NCBI RefSeq assembly: GCF_001942465.1
Contig: NZ_MKJY01000564.1
Location: 1-42,158 of the forward strand
Length of the DNA: 42,158 nucleotides
Direction: 5' to 3'
DNA from: Actinomadura sp. CNU-125
Lineage (GTDB): Bacteria; Actinomycetota; Actinomycetes; Streptosporangiales; Streptosporangiaceae
Positions 26,584 through 34,823 of the stretch are shown piece by piece. A program made the position numbers and the translations under genes. Every line of letters starts with the position of its first letter. Within the stretch, counting starts at the first letter, position 1. The notes beneath the pieces were generated by a model. The model was not told where the DNA came from. It ran no database searches and was given only the letters and a program-made list of their open reading frames with translations.

Positions 26584-26608
26584 TTACCCGGCAGCGACGG
26601 TCTAACAC
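26584..26608 (-). promoter_or_regulatory. Possible SigB-type promoter of the sigma factor gene (autoregulation)
   Basis: On the minus strand GTGT (26608-26605) and GGGTAA (26589-26584) are 15 bp apart. This fits the GNNT-N15-GGGTA pattern of SigB/SigF promoters. It lies about 50 bp upstream of the sigma factor start. Confidence 0.4.
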
Positions 26609-26749
26609 CGGATGTGGCCTTCGTCCGGATGGCGGGGGAATTGTCCGGGACGGGCGGGGAACAGGGGAGCCATGGTGCTCGACGCGGCGGTCAGGGAACC
26701 GGAGCGGTCGGCGGCGCGGCCGCCGGACCGTGCCGGAGGGCGGTGAACC

Positions 26750-27190
26750 GTGGGCACGATCACCGAGTCGGTCAACGTCACCGTCCCCGTGGCCGTCGCG
26801 TACGGGCAGTGGACGCGGTCCGAGACGTTCCCCCGCTTCATGGAGGGGGTGCGGGAGGTCCGGCGGGTCGACGACGTCACGACGCGCTGGGCGGCGCGGC
26901 GCGGCGGCGCCGTCCGGGAGTTCGACGTGACGGTCGTGGAGCGGCTCCCCGAGGAGCGCATCGCGTGGACGTCCCCGGACGGCCCGCTGCACTCCGGCGT
27001 CGTGACGTTCCGCCGCCTGGACGGGACGACGACGCGGATCACGGTGCGCCTGGAGTTCGACGCCGAGCGGATGGCGGCGCGCGCCGGTGACCGGGCGGGG
27101 GCGCTCACCCGGCGGCTGAAGGGCGACCTGCAGCGTTACAAGCGGCTCGTCGAGGGACGGGACCAAGACGCGGGCGGGGTCCGGGCCTGA
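26750..27190 (+). CDS. SRPBCC (START/polyketide cyclase-like) protein
   Basis: The 146-residue protein reads ITESVNVTVPVAVAYGQWTRSETFPRFMEGV at the start, then WTSPDGPLHSGVVTFRRLDGTTTRI, and ends with a helix (LTRRLKGDLQRYKRLVEG). This is the SRPBCC ligand-binding fold of small actinobacterial proteins often found in stress loci. No catalytic residues are known for this type and the ligand is unknown. It starts at GTG 26750 with GGAGGGCGGTGA upstream. It diverges from the sigma factor gene. Confidence 0.85.
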   Translation: MGTITESVNVTVPVAVAYGQWTRSETFPRFMEGVREVRRVDDVTTRWAARRGGAVREFDVTVVERLPEERIAWTSPDGPLHSGVVTFRRLDGTTTRITVRLEFDAERMAARAGDRAGALTRRLKGDLQRYKRLVEGRDQDAGGVRA

Positions 27191-27211
27191 ACCGGGGTCC
27201 GGGCCTGAACC
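27176..27211. repeat. Exact 18-bp tandem repeat at the SRPBCC stop codon
   Basis: GGGGTCCGGGCCTGAACC occurs twice in a row with no mismatch. The first copy carries the TGA stop of the SRPBCC gene. A loss or gain of one copy would leave that stop in place. Confidence 0.75.
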
Positions 27212-27279
27212 GGCGTCGTTCGTCCGGGCCCGGACGCATGGACCGGCGCCGCCGGGGAAGCGAGGGGGAAGGAACTGGT

Positions 27280-27333
27280 GCGGCCCAGGCTCACGGCTCC
27301 GAGCACATGGCTCCGAGGTCGCGACTGGGCCGC
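27280..27333. promoter_or_regulatory. Long-loop inverted repeat in the leader of the pyruvyl transferase-like gene
   Basis: GCGGCCCAG (27280-27288) and CTGGGCCGC (27325-27333) form perfect 9-bp arms. The 36-nt loop has two copies of GGCTCCGAG (27295-27303 and 27309-27317). It lies about 85 bp before the next gene's start. It may be an operator or a structured leader RNA; no known riboswitch is recognised. Confidence 0.35.
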
Positions 27334-27417
27334 GACGTGACTCTGCCCGCGCGGCGGGTTCGGTAAACCGGCAGGTGTCTCAACCGTCACCGCGGCGTCG
27401 GGTCCACTGGAGCGATC

Positions 27418-28332
27418 ATGACCGGAGGGGGACCGGGCGCGCCGCGCGTCCTGGTGACGGGCTGGCCGAGTTTCCTGCACGGCGAGGCCACCGCGGGCGA
27501 CGTCCTGGCGATGGAGGCGGTCCGGCGGGCGCTGACCTGCGCGGGGGTGGAGTGCGACCTCGCCTGGAGCCCGGTGTTCCGCCCGGGCGGGCTCGACCTC
27601 GACGGGGCCGACCCCCGCGACTACAGCGACGTCGTGTTCGTGTGCGGGCCCGCGCACGGCGAGCAGGTCCGCGGGCTGCACCGCCGCTACGCGCGGTGCC
27701 GCCGCGTCGCCGTCGGGGTGTCGGTGATCGACCCGGGCGACCCGGCGGTCACCGGGTTCGACGCCGTCCTCGCCCGGGACGCCCCGGCGGCGGGCCCGCG
27801 GCAGGACCTGTCCGCGCTGCCGCCGACCGGGTCCGTCCCCGTGGTGGGCGTGCTGCTGGCGCCCGGGCAGCGCGAGTACGGCGAGCGGCGGCGGCACGGG
27901 GCGGTCGAGGACGAGCTGACCCGGTGGCTCGCGTCGCGGTCGTGCGCCCGGCTGCCCCTGGACACCCGGCTCGACCCGCGCGACTGGCGGCTGTGCACCA
28001 CGGCGGCGGAGCTGGAATCGGTGCTGCGGAGGCTCGACCTGGTGGTGACGACGCGGCTGCACGGGCTCGTCCTCGCGCTGAAGAACGGCGTGCCCGCGCT
28101 GGCCGTGGACCCCGTGGGCGGCGGTGCCAAGGTCGCCGCGCAGGCGCGGGCGTGGGGGTGGCCGGCGATCGTGACCGTCCCGCTGGACGCCGGCCCGCCG
28201 CTGCTGGACCGGGCGGAGCTCGATCGGTGGTGGGACTGGGCGCTGTCCGCCGACGCGGCCGGACGCGCGTCCGCGGAACCGCCGTCCGGGGCCCTGATCG
28301 GCGAGCTGCTGGACGTCCTGGGCGCACGTTAA
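27418..28332 (+). CDS. Polysaccharide pyruvyl transferase family protein
   Basis: This intact 304-residue protein matches the pyruvyl transferase (CsaB/WcaK) family. RVLVTGWPSFLHGEATAGDVLAMEAV opens it, where the family has a GxxNxGDEA-like start, and the strongest signature is LDLVVTTRLHGLVLALKNGVPALAVDPVGGGAKV (near residues 205-238). Family members place ketal pyruvate from PEP on cell-wall or exopolysaccharide sugars. The glycan here is not known. It starts at ATG 27418 behind GGAG and ends in TAA. It lies next to the glycan operon but on the other strand. Confidence 0.8.
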   Translation: MTGGGPGAPRVLVTGWPSFLHGEATAGDVLAMEAVRRALTCAGVECDLAWSPVFRPGGLDLDGADPRDYSDVVFVCGPAHGEQVRGLHRRYARCRRVAVGVSVIDPGDPAVTGFDAVLARDAPAAGPRQDLSALPPTGSVPVVGVLLAPGQREYGERRRHGAVEDELTRWLASRSCARLPLDTRLDPRDWRLCTTAAELESVLRRLDLVVTTRLHGLVLALKNGVPALAVDPVGGGAKVAAQARAWGWPAIVTVPLDAGPPLLDRAELDRWWDWALSADAAGRASAEPPSGALIGELLDVLGAR

Positions 28333-28404
28333 CGACCCGACATAACGGGAAGTTTTAGCATTTCAGGCATATCGCTACAGGCAGTACAGGAAGGAGCGCA
28401 CGCC

Positions 28405-28806
28405 ATGCGGCACGAGGAGTTCATCGGCCAGGTGCAGGACCGCGCCCGCCTCTCCGGCTGGAGCCAAGCGGAGCGGGCGACGCGCGCCGTCCTGGAGACG
28501 CTCGGGGAGCGGGTCCCGGAGGGGCTCGCCGACAACCTCGCCGCGCAGCTGCCACACGAGATCGGCGAGCATCTCCGCCGGACGGAGGTCTACGGCGGCG
28601 GAGGCAGCGGGGAGCGGTTCGACCGGCACGACTTCGTCGAGCGGATCGCCGCCCGCGCCGGCACCGACGACCCGCGCGCCGCCTACTACGCGCGGGTGGT
28701 GCTGGAAGTCACCGACGAGGCCACCCAGGGCGGCACCATGCGGAAGATCGGGGACGCGCTCCCGCCCGACATCAGGGATCTGATGACGGCCGGTCACTCC
28801 GGCTGA
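28405..28806 (+). CDS. DUF2267 family protein
   Basis: The 133-residue protein starts MRHEEFIGQVQDRARLSGWSQAERATRAVLETLGERVPEGLADNLAAQLP, the typical DUF2267 N-terminus, then has a repeated half (FDRHDFVERIAARAG, then ARVVLEVTDEATQGGTMRKIGDALP). DUF2267 is often encoded near SigB-type stress genes. Its biochemical role is unknown. The AAGGAG ribosome site is 9 nt before ATG 28405. The 72-bp gap before it is unusually AT-rich for this window (GTTTTAGCATTTCAGGCATATC), so it probably holds its own promoter. Confidence 0.85.
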   Translation: MRHEEFIGQVQDRARLSGWSQAERATRAVLETLGERVPEGLADNLAAQLPHEIGEHLRRTEVYGGGGSGERFDRHDFVERIAARAGTDDPRAAYYARVVLEVTDEATQGGTMRKIGDALPPDIRDLMTAGHSG

Positions 28807-28851
28807 AACCGGACGCGACGCACGGGGAGCGGCGGCCGATCGATCGGCCGA

Positions 28852-28885
28852 CGGCCGCGGCGGGGATCCGTCCCCGCCGCGGCCG
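28852..28885. terminator. Hairpin terminator between DUF2267 gene and the glycan operon
   Basis: CGGCCGCGGCGGGGA and TCCCCGCCGCGGCCG are perfect 15-bp arms around a TCCG tetraloop. A separate 16-bp palindrome, GGCCGATCGATCGGCC, lies just before it (about 28834-28849). Both sit between the convergent stops at 28806 and 28911. Confidence 0.7.
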
Positions 28886-28910
28886 CCGTCGTTCTCGCGG
28901 TGCGGTCCGG

Positions 28911-29869
28911 TCAGGCCGGTCGCGCCACCAGCAGCTCCCGGGCGAACCACTCGATCGTGGTGCGCAGCCCCTCCTCGACGCCGATGCGGGGGCGCCAGCC
29001 CAGGACGTCCTCGGCGAGCGTCGTGTCGGGACGCCGCACGCGCGGATCGTCCTGCGGCCGGTCCACGAACCGCAGCGGCGACCGCGACCCGGTCAGCGCG
29101 ATGATCAGCCGGGCCAGCTCCGCCATCGACACCTCGTACGGGCTGCCGATGTTGACCGGCCCCGGATGGTCGGACAGGCCCAGCGCGACGATGCCGCGGA
29201 CGGTGTCGTCGACGTGGCAGATCGAGCGGGTCTGCGCGCCGTCCCCGGTGACGGTGAGCGGCTCGCCGGTCAGCGCCTGCCGCAGGAACGTCGGGACGGC
29301 GCGGCCGTCGTCGGGCCGCATCCGCGGGCCGTAGGTGTTGAAGATCCGGACGATCGCGGTGTCCAGGCCCCGGGCCTGGTGGAACGCCGACGTCAGCGCC
29401 TCGCCGAACCGCTTCGCCTCGTCGTACACGCTGCGCGGACCCACCGGGTTGACGTTCCCCCAGTACGACTCGGGCTGCGGGTGGACGAGCGGATCGCCGT
29501 ACACCTCGGACGTCGACGCGAGCACGAACCGGGCGCCCTTGCTCTCGGCGAGGTCCAGCGCGTGGCGGGTGCCCAGGCTCCCGACCTCCATGGTCTGCAC
29601 CGGCAGCCGCAGGTAGTCGGCGGGCGAGGCCGCCGAGGCGAGATGGAACACGTACCCGAGGTCGCCCGGCACGTGCACCGGCTCGGTGAGGTCGCGCCTG
29701 ACGAACCGGAAGTCGCCCCGCTCGGTCAGATGGGCGATGTTGCGCGAGTCCCGGTCAGCAGGTTGTCCATGCACACCACGGAGATCCCGCGGCCCAGCAG
29801 CGCCTCGCACAGGTGCGAGCCGAGGAACCCCGAGCCCCCCGTCACGACGGCGCGTGGATGTCTCATCAT
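28911..29869 (-). CDS. NAD-dependent epimerase/dehydratase, UDP-glucuronate decarboxylase (UXS)-like (one frameshift as read)
   Basis: From ATG 29869 (GAGGGGG upstream) the protein reads HPRAVVTGGSGFLGSHLCEALLGRGI, an NAD Rossmann motif. After a break at about 29757 it continues NIAHLTERGDFRFVRRDLTEP. The active-site stretch (VLASTSEVYGDPLVHPQPESYWG, SVYDEAKRFGEAL) carries the Ser/Thr-Tyr-Lys set and is the hallmark of UXS. Restoring one G in a GGG run repairs it to about 319 residues. UXS turns UDP-glucuronate into UDP-xylose. No UDP-glucose dehydrogenase is in the window, so the substrate may come from elsewhere. It is the last gene of the operon. Confidence 0.85.
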
Positions 29870-29876
29870 GTCCCCC

Positions 29877-30846
29877 TCAGCAGTGTTGAAGGTCTCGGCG
29901 GGGCCGCCGGGCCAGGGCCCGGGCCGCGGCCCGGACCGCCTCGGCGGCGGTGATCTCCAGCAGGCCCGGGTCCGGCGCCGCGCGTGCGGTCGCCGTGCCG
30001 TCCGGCCCACAGCACCGTGTGCTCGGGACGGTCCGGCGGCGGCCCCCACCGGTCCGGCGGCGTCGGGCCGAACAGGACGACCGACGGCGTGCGGTACGCC
30101 GTCGCCAGATGCGCCACCCCGGTGTCCCCGCACACCACCAGCCGCGCGCCCGCGACCAGCGCGGCGAGCTCCGGCAGGCCCGTCCGTCCGGACAGGTCCG
30201 CGGCCGCGCCGAGCCCCGCCGCCGCGACGACGCGGCCGGCCGCGGCCGTCTCGGCGGGCCCGCCGGTGACGACGACCCGCTCCCCGGCGTCCCGCAGCGC
30301 CGCCGCGACGGCCGCGAACGTCCGCGGGCCAGCGGCGGGCCGGTACGCCGCACCCGGATGGACGACCACGGCGCCGGGCGCCGGGGAGGCTGCCTCCGGG
30401 CGCGGCAGGGCGAGATCGGCGGGGTCGGCGTCGAACCCGTACGCCGCGACGAGCCGGCACCAGCGCGCCGCCTCGTGCTCGCGCGCGTCCCACTCCGGCC
30501 CGCCCGCCTCCGGGAACCCGGGGTGCGCGAACGCCAGCAACCGGCCCGGTCCGGTGGCCGCGAGCAGCCGATGGCTCCGCGGGCCCCGGCCGTGCAGGTT
30601 GACGGCCTCGTCCACCCGTCCGTCCGGCGGCAGCGGGACGTCCAGGCCCGAGGCGTCCAGGACGGCGTCGACCGCGCCCGTCGCGCGGGCGAGCGGCGCC
30701 AGCGCGTCCGGCGCCGCCAGCGTGATCCGGGCGTCCAGCGCGCCGCGCCGCAGCGCCCGCAGCGCCGGGACGGCCGTCAGCAGGTCGCCCAGGCCGAGGG
30801 CCCGCAGCACCAGCATCCGCCGCACCGCCCCGGAACCGGCGGTCAC
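29877..30846 (-). CDS. Glycosyltransferase family 9 (heptosyltransferase-like), second copy (frameshift near 3' end)
   Basis: The GT9 layout is clear: MLVLRALGLGDLLTAVPALRALRR at the start, AVVVHPGAAYRPAAGPRTFAAVAAAL, VVVTGGPAETAAAG, and the C-terminal LVVCGDTGVAHLATAYRTPSVVLFGPTPPDRWGPP that binds the nucleotide sugar. The frame breaks near 29985; the correct tail, DPGLLEITAAEAVRAAARALARR, ends at 29877. I use GTG 30846, which overlaps the SDR stop by 4 nt (GTGA); ATG 30816 is an internal alternative. GT9 enzymes transfer ADP-heptose to a core glycan; in this operon that donor can be made. Confidence 0.85.
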
Positions 30847-31520
30847 GGCCACGAAGGCTCCTCGGACGCCGCGACGACCAGTTCGCGCACCTCGCAGCCC
30901 TCCGGCTGCGCCAGCGCGAACGCCACGGTCGCCGCGACGTCCTCGGGCCGGTTCAGCTCGGCGTCCGGACCCGGCTTGTACTGCGGGTCGCGGCCGTCGA
31001 AGAACGCGGTGTCCATGCCGCCGGGGACGAGCATCGTCACGGCGACCCGCCCGGCCAGCTCCGCCGCCAGCGCCCGCGTGAACCCGACGATCCCGAACTT
31101 GGACGCGCAGTACGCCGTGGCGTCCGGGAACGCGCGGAACCCGAGCGTGGACGCGACCGTCACGACCCGTCCCTTCGGCTCGTTCTCCAGGTAGGGGATC
31201 GCCGCCCGGATCACCGCGGCGGTGCCCAGCAGGTTCACCTGCACGACCCGCTCCCAGTCCTCGGCGGGCACGTCGTTCAGCGGGCCGCAGGCGTCGATCC
31301 CGGCGGCCGTCACGACCGCGTGCAGGCCGCCGTTCGCGCGGGCCAGCCCGTGCACGGCCCGTTCGGCGCAGTGCCGGTCGGCCAGATCCGCCTGCATGCA
31401 GGGGAAATCGTCCTTCGGCGGATGCAGGTCCAGGATCAGCGGCTTCCCGCCGTCGGCCGCGACCCGCCGCGCGACGGCCGCGCCGAGCCCGGAGGCGCCA
31501 CCGGTGATGAGCACGTTCAT
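30843..31520 (-). CDS. Short-chain dehydrogenase/reductase
   Basis: The intact 225-residue SDR has MNVLITGGASGLGAAVARRV (TGxxxGxG), a Ser in TVASTLGFRAF, and YCASKFG, so the Ser-Tyr-Lys set is complete, with VTAAG where NNAG is usual. It starts at ATG 31520, overlapping the HldE stop (ATGA), and its stop overlaps the GT9 GTG. Its place in a nucleotide-heptose operon suggests a sugar-modifying reductase or epimerase-like step, such as C6 epimerisation or reduction of a deoxy-heptose. That is inference; by sequence it is a generic SDR. Confidence 0.88.
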   Translation of the reverse strand: MNVLITGGASGLGAAVARRVAADGGKPLILDLHPPKDDFPCMQADLADRHCAERAVHGLARANGGLHAVVTAAGIDACGPLNDVPAEDWERVVQVNLLGTAAVIRAAIPYLENEPKGRVVTVASTLGFRAFPDATAYCASKFGIVGFTRALAAELAGRVAVTMLVPGGMDTAFFDGRDPQYKPGPDAELNRPEDVAATVAFALAQPEGCEVRELVVAASEEPSWP

Positions 31521-32919
31521 GAGGCATGTCCCTTCGTGGTCGACAGCAGGCGCGTCGTGGAGCGCCCTTCCAGCAGCGGCAGCAGGACGACCTCGCCGCC
31601 GTGCGCCCGGACCGTCCCGGCCTCCGGCAGCGGTGCCCCGGCGTAGTCGGAGCCCTTCACCCACACGTCGGGCCGGAGCCGCTCCAGCAGCGGCGCCGGG
31701 GTGTCGTCGTCGAACACGACGGCGGCGTCCACGTCGCTGAGCGCCTCCAGCACCCGGACGCGGTCGGCGGCCGGGGTCACCGGCCGCGACGGGCCCTTGC
31801 GGCGCCGCACCGACGCGTCCGAGTTCACGCACACGATCAGGCAGTCGCCGAGCCGCCGCGCCTGCTGCAGCATGCTGACGTGCCCCGCGTGCAGAAGGTC
31901 GAAGCAGCCGCCGGTCGCCACCACCGCCCCGCCCGCGCGCCGCGTCCGCCGGGCGACGTCCCAGGCGTCCTCGCCGCGCTCGGGCACCAGCCGCGCGGTG
32001 CCTGCTCGGCGAGCTGCGCCGCGACGCCCGCCGCCGCGCCGCCCGGACGAACTCCGAGGCCCGCCGGACCCCCTCGGTGACGGCCGCGGGGAGCGGCCCG
32101 CCGTCCGCCAGCACCTGGACGGCCCCGGCGGCGAAACAGTCGCCCGCCCCGCAGGAGTCGCCGCGGGCCGGTTCGGCGGGCGCCAGGAACGGCGGCGCCT
32201 CCGACCCGTCGCACAGCAGCGCCCCCTCCGCGCACGAGCGTCACCGCGACGCCGTCGATGCCCCAGGACCGGCCGAGACGGCGGCCGCGGCGGCCCGCCG
32301 CCGACAGCCCGAACCCGGAGATGTCGGCGCCGTCCGCCGCGGCGAGCCGCGCCGCCTCCTCCTCGTTCGGGGTCAGCAGCCGCACCACGTCCGGCACCGG
32401 CGGCTCCCCCCGCGGATGCGGGTCCCACACCACCGGGACGCCCGGCGGCAGGTCCGCGAGCAGCGAGCGGACGGCCCGGTGCCGGGTGACGCCCCGGCCG
32501 TAGTCCGACACCAGCACCGCGCCCGCGCCGGAGACGGCCGCGGCGACGCGCGGGCCCACCGGCCCGTCCATCGCCTCGCCCTCCCCGGCGTCCAGCCGCG
32601 CCACCGACTGCCCCCCGGACCGGATCCGCAGCTTGCACGGGGTGCCGCCGTGCAGGTGGAACGCGGCGACGTCCACGTGCCGCTCCAGCATCGCGCGGAG
32701 CCTGCGACCCGGATCGTCGTCGGCGAGCGCCGTCACCAGCACCACGTCCCGTCCCTCGGCCGCCGCGAGCAGCGCCGCCATCCCGGCGCCGCCGGGCCGC
32801 GGCCGCTCCTCGGCCCGCTCGACGACGGGCACGGGCGCGTCCGGGCACAGCCGGCCGGTGCTGCCGACGATGTCGACGTCCAGCAGCACGTCCCCGATCA
32901 CCACCAGCGGCCCCGTCAT
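31517..32919 (-). CDS. hldE: Bifunctional heptose-7-phosphate kinase / heptose-1-phosphate adenylyltransferase (frameshifted as read)
   Basis: The N-terminal PfkB-type kinase domain reads VVIGDVLLDVDIVGSTGRLCPDAPVPVV, RPGGAGMAALLAAAEG, GGTPCKLRIRSGGQSVARLD, and VLVSDYGRGV, with the anion-hole region GDSCGAGDCFAAGA in a shifted frame. The C-terminal nucleotidyltransferase has VVATGGCFDLLHAGHVSML (HxGH), NSDASVRRRKGPSRP and WVKGSDYAG. Breaks near 32240 and 32010 separate the parts. Length (about 467 codons) and domain order are those of HldE. It makes D-glycero-D-manno-heptose-1,7-bisphosphate and, after GmhB, ADP-heptose. It overlaps both neighbours by 4 nt. Confidence 0.9.
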
Positions 32920-33596
32920 GAGGGCACCCCCAGCGTCTCGTCCACCACCCCGCACAGCAGGTGGATCGCCGCGAGGTGGATCTCCTGGACGGTCGCGGTG
33001 GCCCGCGCCTCGACCGTGATCGCGGCGTGGCACGCACCGGCGAGCGGGCTGCGGCCCGGCCCGGTGATCGCCCACGCCGCCATCCCGGTCCGCCGCGCCT
33101 GCCGCGCCGCCGCGATCACGTTCGGGCTGTGCCCGCTGGTGGACAGGCAGATCAGCACGTCGCCGCGGCGGCCGTGCGCCCGCACCTGCCGGGCGAACAC
33201 GTCCAGCGGCCCGTAGTCGTTGCCGATGGCCGTCAGCGCGGACGCGTCGCCGTGCAGCGGGATCGCCGACAGCGGCCGCCGCTCGCCTTCGAACCGTCCG
33301 GTCAGCTCGGCCGTCAGATGCTGCGCCTCCGCCGCACTGCCGCCGTTGCCGCAGCTCAGCAGCCGTCCACCGGCGTCGAGCACGTCGGCCAGGCGGCGGC
33401 CCCACGCGACGATCGTCGGGACGTGCTCGCGGAACGCGAGCGCCGCCTCCGCCAGCGCCTCCAGCCGCGCGTCCTGCACGGCGGCGCTCGTGTCGAGCGG
33501 AGTCGTCGTCATGCCCGTTCCGTGCGGGGGACGGCCCCCCGCGCCCCCCGGCACGAGCCGCCGCATGCCGTCGCTCCGCGGGATCCGGTCCGTCAT
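32916..33596 (-). CDS. gmhA: Phosphoheptose isomerase (SIS domain)
   Basis: The product has the SIS fold of GmhA: LSCGNGGSAAEAQHLTAELTGRFEGERRPL, then LTAIGNDYGPLDVFARQVRAHGRRGDVLICLSTSGHSPNVI, and ATVQEIHLAAIHLLC near the end. These include the sugar-phosphate binding SxxS-like loops and the Glu and His residues used in catalysis. It isomerises sedoheptulose-7-phosphate to D-glycero-D-manno-heptose-7-phosphate. ATG 33596 overlaps the upstream stop (ATGA) with GAGGTG before it; ATG 33512 (199 residues, the usual GmhA length) is an alternative start. Confidence 0.93.
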   Translation of the reverse strand: MTDRIPRSDGMRRLVPGGAGGRPPHGTGMTTTPLDTSAAVQDARLEALAEAALAFREHVPTIVAWGRRLADVLDAGGRLLSCGNGGSAAEAQHLTAELTGRFEGERRPLSAIPLHGDASALTAIGNDYGPLDVFARQVRAHGRRGDVLICLSTSGHSPNVIAAARQARRTGMAAWAITGPGRSPLAGACHAAITVEARATATVQEIHLAAIHLLCGVVDETLGVPS

Positions 33597-34823
33597 GCGG
33601 CCACCTCGCACAGCTCAGCCGCCCGGCGGTACACCCCGGCGGTGTCGGCGGCGATCCGCGCCCACGAGTAGCGGGCGCGGGCCCGGTCGGCGCTCGCGGC
33701 GCCCATCGCGCGCGGCGCGCCGGATCGTCCAGCAGCTCCCGGACCGCCGCCGCGGCGGCCCGCGGGTCGCGCGGCGGGACCAGCAGCCCGGTGCCGCCGT
33801 CCACGACGGTGTCCAGATGCCCGCCGACCGCGGCCGCGACGATCGGGACGCCGCACGCCATCGCCTCCAGCGGCACCATCCCGAACGGCTCGTACCAGGC
33901 AGCGTCAGCACCAGGCTCGACGACCGCAGCAGCGGCGCGACGTCCGCGCGGGCGACCCGGCCGACGAAGTCGACCCGGCCGGCCACGCCCGCCTCCTCGG
34001 CCACCCGCCGCAGCCGGCGGATCTCCGGGTCTGCGTCCAGGTCGCCGTGCGGCGGGCCGCCGGCGACGGCCAGTTCGGCGTCCGGCAGGTGCGCCAGCGC
34101 CCGGATCGCGGTGTCGACGCCCTTGCGCTCGACGAGCCGGGACAGCACCACGAGGCGGTGCCGCCCGTCCGGATCCGCGCGGGGCGGGCCGCCCGCCGGG
34201 CGGCCCGGATCGAACAGCCGCAGGTCCACCCCGCAGGGCACCACCGAGACGCGCTCGACCGGGACGCCCATCGCGGCGAGCTCGCCGACCTCGTCCGAGC
34301 ACGTCGCGATGATCGCGTCGGCGCCGCGGCCGATCGCCCGTTCCAGCCGCAGCCGCTCCACCGGGCTCGTGTCCTTGCCGCCCTGGTGGCGGCGCTTCAC
34401 GGTGCCGAGCGCGTGGAAGGTCTCCACGACCGGGACGTGCCGTTCCCGTGCGGCGTCCGCCGCCCGGAGCGCGGCGAGCCCGCTCATCCAGAAGTGCGCG
34501 TGCGCGACGTCCGGCGGCTCGGCCGACCAGCGGTCCCGCAGATACCGGCCGAAGTCGTCCATCCACGGCAGAAGATCGTCCTTGGGGACGTGCTCGGGCG
34601 GCCCCGCCGGGACGTGCTCGACCGTCACGCCCGGCGCCAGCCGCACCCGGCGCGGGAGCGCGGGCGCGTCCCGCCGGGTGTAGACGGTGACGTAGTGTCC
34701 CTGCCTGCCCAGTTCGGCGGCCAGTTCCGCGACGAACACGTTCTGCCCGCCGCCGTCGGGCCCGCCGAGACCGCCCTTGGCGGCGAGCGGGCTGGCGTGC
34801 TCGGAGATCATGGCTATTCTCAT
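33593..34823 (-). CDS. Glycosyltransferase, GT4 type (frameshifted as read)
   Basis: From ATG 34823 the protein reads MRIAMISEHASPLAAKGGLGGPDGGGQNVFVAELAAEL, the GT4 N-terminal glycine-rich loop. PPDVAHAHFWMSGLAAL and ERVSVVPCGVDLRLFDP follow. The C-terminal donor-binding block, WYEPFGMVPLEAMACGVPIVAA (the E-x7-E signature), is in a shifted frame after about 33897, where one missing C restores TLPWYEPF. Another break lies near 33718. Length is about 410 residues. The sequence resembles D-inositol-3-phosphate/sucrose-synthase-like GT4 enzymes, but donor and acceptor are unknown. Confidence 0.88.
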
